Shown: piece after piece, positions 45,231-54,564 of the stretch
How positions within the stretch are numbered: the stretch's first letter is position 1
Layout: every line of letters begins with the position of its first letter
From: Corynebacterium sp. NML140438
Lineage (GTDB): Bacteria > Actinomycetota > Actinomycetes > Mycobacteriales > Mycobacteriaceae
NCBI RefSeq assembly: GCF_001875725.1
Contig: NZ_MLCQ01000010.1
Location: 1 to 64,000, forward strand
Direction of reading: 5' to 3'
Length of the DNA stretch: 64,000 bases
Program-made: the position numbers and the translations under genes
Notes under the pieces: model-generated
Database searches by the model: none
What the model saw: only the letters and a program-made list of their open reading frames with translations
Told to the model about the DNA's origin: nothing

Positions 45231-45250
45231 GCAGCTTTAGGCAGCTCTAG
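45221..45250 (+). repeat. Three tandem 10-base repeats at a convergent gene junction
   Basis: GCAGCTCTAG, GCAGCTTTAG and GCAGCTCTAG follow one another. The first supplies the permease stop (TAG 45228-45230), and the third supplies the TetR gene stop on the other strand. It probably arose by slippage. Confidence 0.8.
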
Positions 45251-45837
45251 TCGTTGCGGCGGTCCGGGTCCACGGCGAGCTGTGGCCACAGGACCGTCGC
45301 GGTGTTTTCGGCGTGCCGCTCCGCGGACGCCTCACTGAACGCCTGGCGCATCACGATGCCGCCGAGCAGCATGCCCACGAAAGCGTAGGGGTTGATGTTC
45401 GGGTTGTACAGGCCCTTGTCCATCCCCTTGCGGATCCCCTCCACCATCCGCTCGAGGATCTCGGTCTCGAGGCGCAGGCGCCACTGGGACACGAAGGGCT
45501 CCGCGCTAGCGATGATGGAGCCGATCAGCCGCACGCCCAGCTGTTCGTCAAGGTAGTGCTGCAGTTCAATCATGTATTTCACGAACTCGGCGCGCGTGGT
45601 GGGGAGGTAGATCGGGATCTGGATCGCGATCGAATCCAGCGCTGCGGTGATCATCTCGCGACGGTCGGCGTAGCGGCGGTAGATCGTCGTCTTTGCGACG
45701 CCACAATCCGCCACGACTTCGTCGATCGTTACAGAATGCAAACCCCGATCGCGGGCAATGCTCAGCACCGACGCGAAAATTTTCTGCTCGGTTGCGGCCC
45801 TGCGAGCCGGCCTAAGAATCTTCTGCTTCTCTTCCAC
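45247..45837 (-). CDS. TetR family transcriptional regulator
   Basis: A 196-residue regulator. The helix-turn-helix is near residues 25-50 (IDEVVADCGVAKTTIYRRYADR), and the C-terminal ligand domain resembles TetR_C_16-type regulators. The GTG at 45837 was chosen because it begins seven bases after the stop of the upstream TSUP transporter gene; an earlier in-frame start would overlap that gene by 44 bases. Co-transcription suggests it may control the transporter. Effector is unknown. Confidence 0.85.
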   Translation of the reverse strand: MEEKQKILRPARRAATEQKIFASVLSIARDRGLHSVTIDEVVADCGVAKTTIYRRYADRREMITAALDSIAIQIPIYLPTTRAEFVKYMIELQHYLDEQLGVRLIGSIIASAEPFVSQWRLRLETEILERMVEGIRKGMDKGLYNPNINPYAFVGMLLGGIVMRQAFSEASAERHAENTATVLWPQLAVDPDRRND

Positions 45838-45844
45838 GCCGTCA

Positions 45845-46591
45845 TTATTGCACGAATTCTTGCCAGCCAAGCCGGGCGCAGAGAACAACTACGAGCGTCA
45901 ACAAGGCGATTCGGACCAATTTGGACCCGCCGTGCAGCACGGTGCGCGCCCCGAGCTGCGCACCGATCACGTTGGCGATGGCGAGCGCGATAGCCAATGA
46001 CCAGTCCACGTAGCCCCCGGCGATGAACACGCTCAGCGCGCCGATGTTCGTCGCGGTGTTGACTACTTTCGCCATCGCCGCGGATTCGAGGAAGGTCTGG
46101 GAGAAGACGGCCGTGAACGCCATGATGAGGAACATGCCGGTGCCGGGGCCAAAGATGCCGTCGTAACCCCCGATGAGCAGGGCCGCCGCCGCGCCGAGCA
46201 CCACCCGGCGCGGCGTGAGGATGCGGTTGCCCTCCTCACCGAAGCTGGGCTTGCACACGACGAAGATGCCCACTGCCAGCAGCAACACGATGATGAGCGG
46301 GCGCACCACGGAATCGCTGACGAGCGCGACGGCGAGCGCGCCACCGGCGGAAGCGCACATCGCGGCAAGCGCAAACCCCCACGTGCAGCGCGGCACCCCG
46401 ACTTTACGCACCATGGTCACCGCGGCGGAGGAGGTGCCGGTGAACGCTGCGAACTTGTTCGTCGCCAGGACGGCGGCTGCGGGCATGCCGGTGGTCGACA
46501 TCAACACCGGGATCAGCACCAGGCCACCGCCGCCGATAACGGCGTCGATCCATCCGGCGACCAGTGATGCAATCAACAGGGCGACAATCAT
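45845..46591 (-). CDS. TSUP/TauE-SafE family membrane transporter
   Basis: A 248-residue protein with about eight hydrophobic helices and the family N-terminal motif VAGWIDAVIGGGGLVLIP plus the internal repeat GGYDGIFGPGTGMFL. Family members export sulfite, sulfoacetate, taurine or related anions. It is upstream of and in an operon with a TetR gene. It is divergent from the AbrB-type gene, 25 bases apart. Confidence 0.9.
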   Translation of the reverse strand: MIVALLIASLVAGWIDAVIGGGGLVLIPVLMSTTGMPAAAVLATNKFAAFTGTSSAAVTMVRKVGVPRCTWGFALAAMCASAGGALAVALVSDSVVRPLIIVLLLAVGIFVVCKPSFGEEGNRILTPRRVVLGAAAALLIGGYDGIFGPGTGMFLIMAFTAVFSQTFLESAAMAKVVNTATNIGALSVFIAGGYVDWSLAIALAIANVIGAQLGARTVLHGGSKLVRIALLTLVVVLCARLGWQEFVQ

Positions 46592-46616
46592 GAGCTAAAG
46601 AGTAGTATCAACAGCC

Positions 46617-47642
46617 ATGCTTCGTTGGTGTGTTGTCGTCCCGGTGTCAGTTGCTCTCGGTTGGACGTTCAGCGCACTGCATTTGCCGGCCGCGTGGATT
46701 CTGGGGGCGATCGTCGCGTCGGGGGCGGTGGCGCTGCGCAGCGGGCGCGACCTGCCAGTCAACGAGTATTTGTTCCAGTTCACCCGCGGCGTGATCGGTG
46801 TGCTGGCGGCGCTGCCGCTGGTGGGCATCCCGCTGGGGCAACTCCTGCCATTCATCCTGCCTGGTCTGGTGGCTACGGCGAGCATGATCGGGTTGGCGTA
46901 CGTGGGCGGCGCGGTGCTCGCGCGCAAGGGGGTCTCACAGGAGACGGGGGTGTTGTCGCTGCTCGCGGGTGGTGCGTCGCTCATGCCGGTCATCGCGAAG
47001 GAGATAGGTGCCGACGTCCGCTACGTCGCCCTCACGCAGTACCTGCGCCTGCTGGTCGTGTCGATGACGCTGCCGGTGGTCGCTGGGCTGCTGACCACGA
47101 AACATGGCTCCATCACCGGGCACCTGGATCCTTACTGGTGGATGTGGTTGTTGGTCCCCGCGCTGGTGGTGGTTGGCCAGCCGATTGCGAAGGTGCTGCG
47201 GATCCCGAGCCCGTCGATTTTCGGCCCGATGATCCTCACCGCCGTGGTGGGCTCCTTGATGGAAGTGACGATTGTGCCGCCGGAGCCGCTGAGCATCGCG
47301 GCGTTTCTGTGCCTCGGCTGGGTGTGCGGCGGTGGCCTGTCGGTCCCGGCGTTGAAGCAGTTCTCCCGCCTGCTGCCGATCACGATCGCCTACATCGTGG
47401 GCCTCATGGTGGCCTGCGCCGGGGTGGGCTGGCTGCTGACGCTGTGGCTGAACATCAGCTTTTACGAGGGCTACTTGGCCACCACGCCAGGCGCACTCGA
47501 GACGGTGCTGGCGCTGACCGCAGAAGGCGGGGTTGGCCCGGCGGTCGTGGCGATCCAGCTGATCCGCCTGATCTGCATCCTGTTGTTCGCAGGGTACCTG
47601 CCGAAGTTGATCGGCTGGCAGAAGCGCAGGCGGAACGGCTAG
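46617..47642 (+). CDS. AbrB family membrane protein (PF05145 type)
   Basis: A 341-residue protein with about ten hydrophobic segments arranged as two homologous halves. The first begins LPAAWILGAIVASGAVALRSG and the second PSIFGPMILTAVVG. Family members are often named ammonia monooxygenase or AbrB transcriptional regulator after early misannotation, but they are membrane proteins of unknown function, probably transporters. It is convergent with the DUF885 gene, five bases apart. Confidence 0.85.
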   Translation: MLRWCVVVPVSVALGWTFSALHLPAAWILGAIVASGAVALRSGRDLPVNEYLFQFTRGVIGVLAALPLVGIPLGQLLPFILPGLVATASMIGLAYVGGAVLARKGVSQETGVLSLLAGGASLMPVIAKEIGADVRYVALTQYLRLLVVSMTLPVVAGLLTTKHGSITGHLDPYWWMWLLVPALVVVGQPIAKVLRIPSPSIFGPMILTAVVGSLMEVTIVPPEPLSIAAFLCLGWVCGGGLSVPALKQFSRLLPITIAYIVGLMVACAGVGWLLTLWLNISFYEGYLATTPGALETVLALTAEGGVGPAVVAIQLIRLICILLFAGYLPKLIGWQKRRRNG

Positions 47643-47646
47643 CGGC

Positions 47647-49338
47647 CTAGTCGTGGTGGTTGAGCACCTCGTGGGCCAGCATGTCCATCGGCATCGAACC
47701 GAGCTTGAGCGCCTTGTCGTGGAACTGACGCAGCGTCATGCCCTGCTCCAGGGCGCTGTCGCGCAGTGAGCACCAGTCGCGGTAGCCGATGGCGTAGCTT
47801 GGCGCCTGGCCGGGCCAGCCCAGGTAGCGGTCCAGTTCGAAGGCGATGTGGGATTCCGGCATTGCGGAGTTGTCGCGCAGGAAGGCCTTGGCGTAGGCGG
47901 CGTCCCACACGCCGGTGCCGTCCGGGGTGGTCTTCTTCAGGTGGACGCCGATGTCGATCATGACGCGGGCGAGGCGGAGCCGGCGGGCGTCGAGAAGCCC
48001 CATGCGGAAGCCTGGGTCGTCGAAGTGTCCGTGCTGCCCCATGAGTTCCTCGGCGTAGAGTGCCCAGCCCTCGCCGTGCGCGGCGTTCCAGCACGCGGTG
48101 CGGCGCCACAGGTTGAGGTCGTTGCGCTGCATGATCGCGGTGCCGATCTGCAGGTGGTGGCCCGGCACACCCTCGTGGAAGACGGTGGTGAGCTCCTGCC
48201 AGGTATGGAAGACTTCTTGACCTTCCGGCACGGACCACCACATGGTGCCGGGGCGGATCAGATCGTCGGATGGCGGGGTGTAGAAGATACCGCCGGAGCC
48301 GGCGTCGTCGATTGCGCACTCGACCTTGTGCAGGCCCTCCGGGATGGTGACGTCGACGCCGTCGAGGTCCCGCATGACGGTGTCGTTGACGGAGTTCATC
48401 CACTCCAGCAGGGCGTCGGTGCCGCGCAGCGTGTAGCGCTCCTCCTCGTTGAGGCGCTTGTAGGCACCCAGGATGGTGGCGTCGGGGCCGTAGAGCTTCT
48501 GCGCGAGCGCGCGCTGCTCAGCGACGGTTTCCTTCAACTGTTCCTTGGCCCAGGTGTAGGCCTCGTCGAGGTTGATGTCGCGGCCGAGGAAGAACTCGGA
48601 GAAGAGCTCATAGCGGTCGCGGCCGACGGCGTCGTCGTGGCGGCCGTGCGGCGCGAGTTCGGTGGACAGCCAGGTGGCCATCTCGTCGAAGGCTGCCTTC
48701 GCCTTTTCGACGACGGCCGAGTCCTCCGGCAGGCCGAGCTGGTCGAAGACGCTGTCGTCGTCGGCGAGGTCGCCGCACTGCTTGATGACGGCTTCGATCT
48801 GGCGGTAGGCCGGCACGTTGCCTGCCGACGCCGCCTCCGAAAGCGACGCGCGGTAGCCCGCGAGCGCCGTCGGCACCTTGGACAGGCGCGACTCGATGTG
48901 CTCGAAATCCTCCTTGCTCACCTTCGGCATCAGCGCGAAGGAGTCCCGGATGGTCTGCACCGGCGAGTCGATGTTGTTGAGGCGGCGCAGGTCCTCGCCC
49001 TGGTGGTGGAGTTCCAGCTTGAAGGCCATCCGGTCGCGGAGCAGCGCGGCGGTGAGGTTGTCGACGTCGTCGAAGTCGTCTTCGTCGTCGGAGGCGTCCG
49101 TGGAGTCGTTGAGGGCGTCCACGTCGGCAACGACGTCGCGGATCCGATCTGCGACGGCGCTGTAGTAGTCCGGGCTGAAGTCCTGCAGGTCCCCGTCGTG
49201 GCCCTCGAGGCCGATTTCCGTTGCCAGGGTGGGGATCAGCTCGGCGAGGTCGTAGAGAAAGTCTTCGCAGGTGGCGTCGAGTAGCGATGGCTCGCGTTCG
49301 GACTCGGACGCGTGGTCCTCAAGCAAAGGATTGGTCAT
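47647..49338 (-). CDS. DUF885 family putative metallopeptidase
   Basis: A 563-residue cytosolic protein of the DUF885 family, which is thought to be related to gluzincin-type zinc peptidases. The motif HEGVPGHHLQ begins at about His388, and an acidic GEGWALYAEELM segment follows, a typical pairing of HExxH-like and Glu-bearing motifs in this family. ATG at 49338 was chosen because upstream sequence lacks a ribosome binding site and enters the ROK promoter region. Substrate is unknown. Confidence 0.88.
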   Translation of the reverse strand: MTNPLLEDHASESEREPSLLDATCEDFLYDLAELIPTLATEIGLEGHDGDLQDFSPDYYSAVADRIRDVVADVDALNDSTDASDDEDDFDDVDNLTAALLRDRMAFKLELHHQGEDLRRLNNIDSPVQTIRDSFALMPKVSKEDFEHIESRLSKVPTALAGYRASLSEAASAGNVPAYRQIEAVIKQCGDLADDDSVFDQLGLPEDSAVVEKAKAAFDEMATWLSTELAPHGRHDDAVGRDRYELFSEFFLGRDINLDEAYTWAKEQLKETVAEQRALAQKLYGPDATILGAYKRLNEEERYTLRGTDALLEWMNSVNDTVMRDLDGVDVTIPEGLHKVECAIDDAGSGGIFYTPPSDDLIRPGTMWWSVPEGQEVFHTWQELTTVFHEGVPGHHLQIGTAIMQRNDLNLWRRTACWNAAHGEGWALYAEELMGQHGHFDDPGFRMGLLDARRLRLARVMIDIGVHLKKTTPDGTGVWDAAYAKAFLRDNSAMPESHIAFELDRYLGWPGQAPSYAIGYRDWCSLRDSALEQGMTLRQFHDKALKLGSMPMDMLAHEVLNHHD

Positions 49339-49472
49339 GGGTAGGCAGTGTAACCGAGGGAGCCGTTTTCCGCGCACCCCTACACACCAGACAAACCGCA
49401 TTGTCTACCAAAAGAGCCCATCCCACCTCGAGAACTGGACAAAGCGGTCTAGTGCCGGGTACATATATTCAC

Positions 49473-50543
49473 ATGCCCGCGACAAGGACTGCGTTCCATC
49501 ACCCGACCACCCCGGCCGCCAAGTGCCTGCACCTCATTCGCCTGCAGGAACAGTGCGTACGCCGCGACCTCATCGCGGCCACCGGCCTCTCGCAGCCCAC
49601 CATCACCCGCGCCGTCGCCGCGCTGGCGAACTCCGGCTACATCGTGGAGCGCAGCGACCTCTCCGAGTCCACCGGCCGGGGCCGCCCCACCATGCCACTT
49701 GAGCTCGGGGAGCCAACCTGGCTGTACGCCGGGGTGGCCGTCGGCACCTTAAGCACCTACATCGCCCTGTTCGACCTCAAGGGGCGCACCCTACGCAGCA
49801 TCGACGTCGACATCCCTGTCGCCCACATGAGCCCGGACGACTTCGTGCAGCACATCATGGCTGGCCTGCACCGGTTGACCGCCGGGATGGGCCGCACACT
49901 CGCGACGGTTGGTGTGACCACCTCGGGCACGGTCAACGAGGACGGCGAGGTCACCGCGGCCAACCTCGGCTGGTATGGGGTGCCCATCCGCCAGCAGATG
50001 CGCGAGCAGTTCGGCGTGCCCGTCGAGGTCGTCTCGATCAGCCAGGCGATCGTCGGCTCGGAGATGCAATCGAGCCTGGACATCGACACTCCGCCGGTGA
50101 TGGCGTTGTTCGCCGACGACTCGCTGGCCTGCGCCATGTCCACCCCGACGGGTGTGATGGCCATCGACGTCACCAGCGACCACCTGACCACGCAGGGGCT
50201 CCTCGACACCATCGGGCAGCCCGCCATACAGTCGCTGCAGGAGGTTGTCGCGCTCGCGGAGCAGCAGCCCACCACGCGCCAGGCGCTCGACCAGCGCGCT
50301 CGCGGCCTCGGCTCGCTCGTTGCCACACTTGCCGACGCCCACTCCCCCAGCACCGTCGTCATCGCCGGCAGCGCGTTCATCGACGACCCCCAGGCGCCGG
50401 CGATGTTCGCCCGCACTGTGGTCGGCGAGGCCGAGCACACCCCGCAGCTACGCATGATCCCCTCGCACCGCGAGATCGTGCGGGACATCGCGCGCGCAGT
50501 TGCACTGGACAGGGTGCTACGTGAACCGCTCTGTCTAGTCTAG
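49473..50543 (+). CDS. ROK family transcriptional regulator
   Basis: A 356-residue protein with an N-terminal winged helix-turn-helix (residues 20-70: RDLIAATGLSQPTITRAVAAL) and a ROK/actin-like domain. The ATP-binding and zinc-site motifs of ROK kinases are degraded (for example TTSGTVNEDGEV in place of the usual glycine-rich motif), so it probably acts as a regulator that binds a sugar or similar ligand. It is followed by a symporter gene after 84 bases and may control it. Confidence 0.85.
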   Translation: MPATRTAFHHPTTPAAKCLHLIRLQEQCVRRDLIAATGLSQPTITRAVAALANSGYIVERSDLSESTGRGRPTMPLELGEPTWLYAGVAVGTLSTYIALFDLKGRTLRSIDVDIPVAHMSPDDFVQHIMAGLHRLTAGMGRTLATVGVTTSGTVNEDGEVTAANLGWYGVPIRQQMREQFGVPVEVVSISQAIVGSEMQSSLDIDTPPVMALFADDSLACAMSTPTGVMAIDVTSDHLTTQGLLDTIGQPAIQSLQEVVALAEQQPTTRQALDQRARGLGSLVATLADAHSPSTVVIAGSAFIDDPQAPAMFARTVVGEAEHTPQLRMIPSHREIVRDIARAVALDRVLREPLCLV

Positions 50544-50545
50544 AT

Positions 50546-50617
50546 TTGACGCATTTCTACAGGCTAGGTGTAGTATTTAGCTTCGTTTAGTACCGATTAG
50601 TCTATAAATCTACACCT
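50546..50617 (+). promoter_or_regulatory. Promoter and possible leader hairpin of the symporter gene
   Basis: TTGACG and TAGTAT are spaced by 19 bases, acceptable though long for a promoter. AGGTGTAG (50566-50573) is the exact complement of CTACACCT (50610-50617), which directly abuts the GGAG ribosome binding site of the symporter. The pair could form a DNA operator or an RNA structure that limits ribosome access. Confidence 0.4.
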
Positions 50618-50627
50618 GGAGAACTTC

Positions 50628-51920
50628 ATGCACCTTCCAAAGTGGATGACTGGGTTCGGCGCCCAAGTGATCGCCGGCCTGATCATCGGCCTCATCCTCG
50701 GCCTCGTTGCCGCGGCTAACGACATCACCTGGCTCAGCGAAACGCTGAGCTGGGTCGGCAGCGCCTACGTGCAGCTGCTAAAGCTGCTCATCCCTCCGCT
50801 CGTGTTCACCGCGGTGGTCACCTCGATCGCGAACCTGCGGAAGGTGACCAACGCCGCGCGCCTCGCCTGGCAGACCCTGCTGTGGTTCGCCATCACGGCG
50901 TTCTTCTCGGTGGTCATCGGCATCATCGTCGGCGCCGTCATGCAGCCCGGCGCGAACTCGTCTGTCGACGCCTCCTCCGCCGCCGAACCAAGCGGCTCCG
51001 GCTCCTGGCTCGGCTTCCTCAACACCGTCATCCCGTCGAACTTCTTCGGCCTGGGCGTGAAGGTCTCGGAGACGAGCGCCTCGGTGAACTTTAACGTGCT
51101 GCAGATCCTCGTGATCTCCCTACTTATCGGCGTGGCCGCGATCAAGGCCGGCAAGGCGGCGGAGCCGTTCCTGCAGTTCTCCGCGTCGTTCCTGGAGGTT
51201 ATCCAGGTGGTGCTGTGGTGGATCATCCGGCTTGCCCCGATTGGTTCGGCGGCGCTCATCGGTAAGGCGGTTGCCACCTACGGTTGGGAGGCGCTGGGCA
51301 ACCTCGGCCAGTTCGTGCTGGCGATCTACGTGGGTCTCGCCCTCGTGATCTTTGTGCTGTACCCGGCTGTGCTGGCCGTCAATAAGGTGCCGGTGGTCGG
51401 CTTCTTCCGCCGCGTGTGGCCGGTGACTACCCTCGGCTTCGTCACGCGCTCCTCGATGGGCGTGATGCCGGTGAACCAGCGCACCGTCGAGGAATCGATG
51501 GGCGTGCCGCGCGAGTACGCGGCCTTCGCCATGCCACTCGGCGCTACCACGAAGATGGACGGCTGCGCCTCCATCTACCCGGCGATCGCGGCACTGTTCG
51601 TCGCACAGTTCTACGGCGTTGACTTGGGTGCGATGGACTACCTGCTCATCGTGATCGTTGCGGTGCTGGGCTCCGCGGCGACCGCGGGCACCACCGGCGC
51701 GACCGTCATGCTCACCCTGACGCTGTCCACCCTGGGCCTGCCGCTGGCGGGCGTGGGTCTACTGCTGGCCATCGAGCCGATCATCGACATGGGTCGCACC
51801 GCCGTCAACGTCACCGGCCAGGCTGTCGTCGCCGCCGTCGTGTCGAAGCGCGAGGGCATCCTGGACGAAAAAATCTGGGACGCCGCACACAACGGCGCCC
51901 CAGCTCCACAGCGGGTCTAG
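50628..51920 (+). CDS. Dicarboxylate/amino acid:cation symporter (DAACS family)
   Basis: A 430-residue transporter of the GltP/DctA fold with eight hydrophobic helices and two hairpins. The family substrate-binding region is clear: the serine-rich TRSSMGVMPV hairpin, TTKMDGCASIYPAIAALFVAQ, and ATAGTTGATVM followed by EPIIDMGRTAVNVTGQA. It probably imports C4-dicarboxylates or glutamate-like amino acids with Na+ or H+. A ribosome binding site (TGGAGAAC) precedes the ATG. Confidence 0.9.
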   Translation: MHLPKWMTGFGAQVIAGLIIGLILGLVAAANDITWLSETLSWVGSAYVQLLKLLIPPLVFTAVVTSIANLRKVTNAARLAWQTLLWFAITAFFSVVIGIIVGAVMQPGANSSVDASSAAEPSGSGSWLGFLNTVIPSNFFGLGVKVSETSASVNFNVLQILVISLLIGVAAIKAGKAAEPFLQFSASFLEVIQVVLWWIIRLAPIGSAALIGKAVATYGWEALGNLGQFVLAIYVGLALVIFVLYPAVLAVNKVPVVGFFRRVWPVTTLGFVTRSSMGVMPVNQRTVEESMGVPREYAAFAMPLGATTKMDGCASIYPAIAALFVAQFYGVDLGAMDYLLIVIVAVLGSAATAGTTGATVMLTLTLSTLGLPLAGVGLLLAIEPIIDMGRTAVNVTGQAVVAAVVSKREGILDEKIWDAAHNGAPAPQRV

Positions 51921-51926
51921 CGAGAC

Positions 51927-52550
51927 CTACTGCTCGATATCCGCCCCGCCACCCGTCGCGCGTAGCGCTCCGATCACAAGCTCGAGCGCCGCGCGAACGT
52001 TTTCCACACGCTGAGCGGTCTCATCGTTCTCGCGGTCGCGCAGCATGCCGTCAATCAGGATGTCCTGCGTGCCCGCCGCCAGGAAGCGGGCAGTGTCGCG
52101 CAGCGTCTCCTCCGACAACTCGATAGGGTTACCCGCCTCGATCTGCGCAAAGATCTTCTTCAGGTAGGCATCCGTCAGGATCTGGCAGATCTTCTCGTTG
52201 AGCCGACCATGCACCGAGGAGTTAATCAGGTGCTTGACCGCCTTGTCGTAGCGCCCCAGGTGATGTACCAGCCACTCCACCTGATCGGGGTACGTCTCGT
52301 CGATCACGATGTCATTGACGAACGCCTGGTAAGCAGGCAGGCAGATCTCGCAGGCCGCGGCCAGGATGAGTGCGTCCTTGTCGTGGAAGTGCTCGTAACA
52401 CGCCTGCCGGCTCACCTGCGCATACTTCACAATCTGGGACAGCGAGAGTTCATCCACCCGGTAGTGAAGCAGCAGCTCCTTCGTCGCGCCAAGTAACGCC
52501 GTACGCGTACGGACCGCGCGCGGATCCATACTAAGTTCGCGTGATGTCAT
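51927..52550 (-). CDS. TetR family transcriptional regulator (tandem paralog 1)
   Basis: A 207-residue regulator with a helix-turn-helix near residues 30-55 (LSQIVKYAQVSRQACYEHFHDK). It is homologous over the DNA-binding domain to the TetR gene just upstream (52565-53152); both begin with a DPRAV(R/K)TR segment. ATG at 52550 was chosen; ATG at 52529 is possible. It lies seven bases from the convergent symporter gene. Effector and targets are unknown. Confidence 0.83.
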   Translation of the reverse strand: MTSRELSMDPRAVRTRTALLGATKELLLHYRVDELSLSQIVKYAQVSRQACYEHFHDKDALILAAACEICLPAYQAFVNDIVIDETYPDQVEWLVHHLGRYDKAVKHLINSSVHGRLNEKICQILTDAYLKKIFAQIEAGNPIELSEETLRDTARFLAAGTQDILIDGMLRDRENDETAQRVENVRAALELVIGALRATGGGADIEQ

Positions 52551-52564
52551 ACCAGCAGGATACC

Positions 52565-53152
52565 TCACTGAGGCAGGCTCATCGCCCTACCAAACACTCC
52601 GAACACACTCATCGCGCGCTTGACGGCTTCCTCATAATTCTCGGACTCCGTCGCCGACTTCATAAAGATCGAGAACGCGCCCGAGCACAGGTAGGAAGCC
52701 ACGTCGGCTGCCTCCTCGTCGGTCATCGGGGTGACCTCGGTGCGGATCGAGTTGACCATGTCGTGCAGCATGGGCATCTCTGGCGTCGTAAAGCACGCCA
52801 TCAGCGTTGCGTGCGCTGGGCCGTTGAGCACATTGCGCAGCAGACCGCGCACCTCTGCAAGCTGTGTGAACAGTGCCTGCAACGCCTGCGGCATCTCATG
52901 GGTCTTGTTGTATGTATCGATATAATCGTTGACCGCTGGCGCCAGCGCCCGCTGAATGGCAGCCCTGACAGCAGCACCGCGATCCTTGAAGTGCTCGTAG
53001 AACACCTGGCGGCTCATCCCAGCCTGGTTCACAATCTGGGACACCGTAATGTCCTCAACGCGGTTCTCATTCAACAGCTCAGTGGTTGTGTTGATGATTG
53101 CGTTTCGCGTCTTCACAGCGCGAGGGTCCTGGCTGCGTTCCCTTCTCGCCAT
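52565..53152 (-). CDS. TetR family transcriptional regulator (tandem paralog 2)
   Basis: A 195-residue regulator with a helix-turn-helix near residues 35-60 (VSQIVNQAGMSRQVFYEHFKDR). It is paralogous to the following gene, and the two form one minus-strand unit with a 14-base gap. It is divergent from the M20 peptidase gene, 51 bases apart, and could regulate it. Confidence 0.85.
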   Translation of the reverse strand: MARRERSQDPRAVKTRNAIINTTTELLNENRVEDITVSQIVNQAGMSRQVFYEHFKDRGAAVRAAIQRALAPAVNDYIDTYNKTHEMPQALQALFTQLAEVRGLLRNVLNGPAHATLMACFTTPEMPMLHDMVNSIRTEVTPMTDEEAADVASYLCSGAFSIFMKSATESENYEEAVKRAMSVFGVFGRAMSLPQ

Positions 53153-53190
53153 CGGACACCAACTCCTCTCTCAATCGACCACAAAACACC

Positions 53191-53196
53191 TACTAT
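53191..53196 (+). promoter_or_regulatory. -10 hexamer of a leaderless M20 peptidase promoter
   Basis: TACTAT ends seven bases before ATG 53204, so transcription would begin at the start codon. No ribosome binding site is present. This supports 53204 over the in-frame ATG at 53195, which overlaps the hexamer. Confidence 0.45.
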
Positions 53197-53203
53197 GCCA
53201 GTC

Positions 53204-54523
53204 ATGGACCTACATAGCGCAACAGTGGACCTATTACGAACACTCCTCCAAAATACGTGTGTCAACGACCTTACCCCTACTTCGGGGGGAGAATACCGCA
53301 ACGCCGCCGCCCTCGAAACGTTCTTCGAAGGCACTCCCGTGCGTGTTCAAAAGTTTGAACCCGCAGCTGGGAGAGTATCAATCGCGTTCACCATCGAAGG
53401 CACCGACCCGACTGCGGAGCCCCTCACACTGCTCGGGCATACGGACGTAGTGCCCGTCGATAAGGAGCAATGGACCAAGGACCCCTTCGGCGCCGAGATT
53501 ATCGACGGCCGACTCTACGGCCGCGGCGCCACCGACATGCTGTACATCACCGCAGCGATGGCCGCAGCCACCCGCGACGTGGCCCTGAGCGGGAAACGCC
53601 CGCGCGGCACGCTCACCTTCGTGGGCGTGGCGGACGAGGAGGCACGCGGCGGGCTCGGCGCCGGGTACCTCTCGCAGCTGGACCCGGAACCGTTTAGCTG
53701 GAAGAACTGCCTCTCGGAGGAGGGCGGCTCCCACCTGCCGGTGCGTGACGGCTCGGACGCGATCGTCGTCGTCATTGGCGAGAAGGGTGCGGCGCAGCGC
53801 CGCCTCGTAGTGCGCGGGGACGCGGGCCACGGCTCCGCCCCGCACGGCCGCGACATGGCCGTCACCAAAATCGGGGAGGTTGCCCGCCGCATCGCTTCGG
53901 TGCAGCCCTCCGTGACCACGGAGCAACCCTGGCCGGACTACATCCGCGCCTGGAAGTTCGACCCCGAGACCGAGGCCGCCCTGCTACACGGCGAGGGCTA
54001 CGAGGCGCTCGGCGACCTGGCGCGCTACTCGCACGCCATGAGCCACCTGAGCATCGCACCGACGGTGCTGCGCGCGGGCGAGGCCATCAACGTGCTGCCG
54101 TCCATGGCGTACATGGAACTGGACATCCGCCCACTGCCCGGCCAGAGCCAGGAGTGGATCGACGAGCAGCTGCGCGAAGCCCTCGGCGACCTAGCAGACG
54201 AGGTGGAGATCCAGCACCTCATCACCGAGGACGCCACCATCTCCCCCACCGACTCACCGCTGTACGAGGCCATTTGTGACACCTACGCCGAGTTCTTCCC
54301 CGACGCGGTGGTGGTCCCGACCATCGCCACCGGCGGCTCGGACCTGCGCTTCGCGCGCCGCAAGGGCGGGGTGGGCTACGGCTTCGCGCTGCACGCCCGT
54401 GAACGCCACCTGGGCCAGGTGCTCGACCTGCTGCATGGCCACGACGAATACGTGGATATCGAGGACGTGCACCTCACCGTGGACGCCTACCGCAGCCTGT
54501 TCCGACGCTTCCTCGGCGCCTAA
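53204..54523 (+). CDS. M20 family metallopeptidase (ArgE/DapE-like)
   Basis: A 439-residue zinc-dependent amidohydrolase/peptidase. Key motifs are LLGHTDVVP (zinc His), YGRGATDM (bridging Asp), the Glu pair in GVADEEARGG, the dimerisation-domain GDAGHGSAPHG, and the final zinc-ligand region with FALHARERHL. M20 members hydrolyse dipeptides or N-acyl amino acids; this one most resembles the dipeptidase group. Expression is probably from a leaderless promoter and divergent from a TetR gene. Confidence 0.9.
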   Translation: MDLHSATVDLLRTLLQNTCVNDLTPTSGGEYRNAAALETFFEGTPVRVQKFEPAAGRVSIAFTIEGTDPTAEPLTLLGHTDVVPVDKEQWTKDPFGAEIIDGRLYGRGATDMLYITAAMAAATRDVALSGKRPRGTLTFVGVADEEARGGLGAGYLSQLDPEPFSWKNCLSEEGGSHLPVRDGSDAIVVVIGEKGAAQRRLVVRGDAGHGSAPHGRDMAVTKIGEVARRIASVQPSVTTEQPWPDYIRAWKFDPETEAALLHGEGYEALGDLARYSHAMSHLSIAPTVLRAGEAINVLPSMAYMELDIRPLPGQSQEWIDEQLREALGDLADEVEIQHLITEDATISPTDSPLYEAICDTYAEFFPDAVVVPTIATGGSDLRFARRKGGVGYGFALHARERHLGQVLDLLHGHDEYVDIEDVHLTVDAYRSLFRRFLGA

Positions 54524-54564
54524 ACGGGTGTGACAGATGGGGCTGGTGTGACATACTGGCGGGC

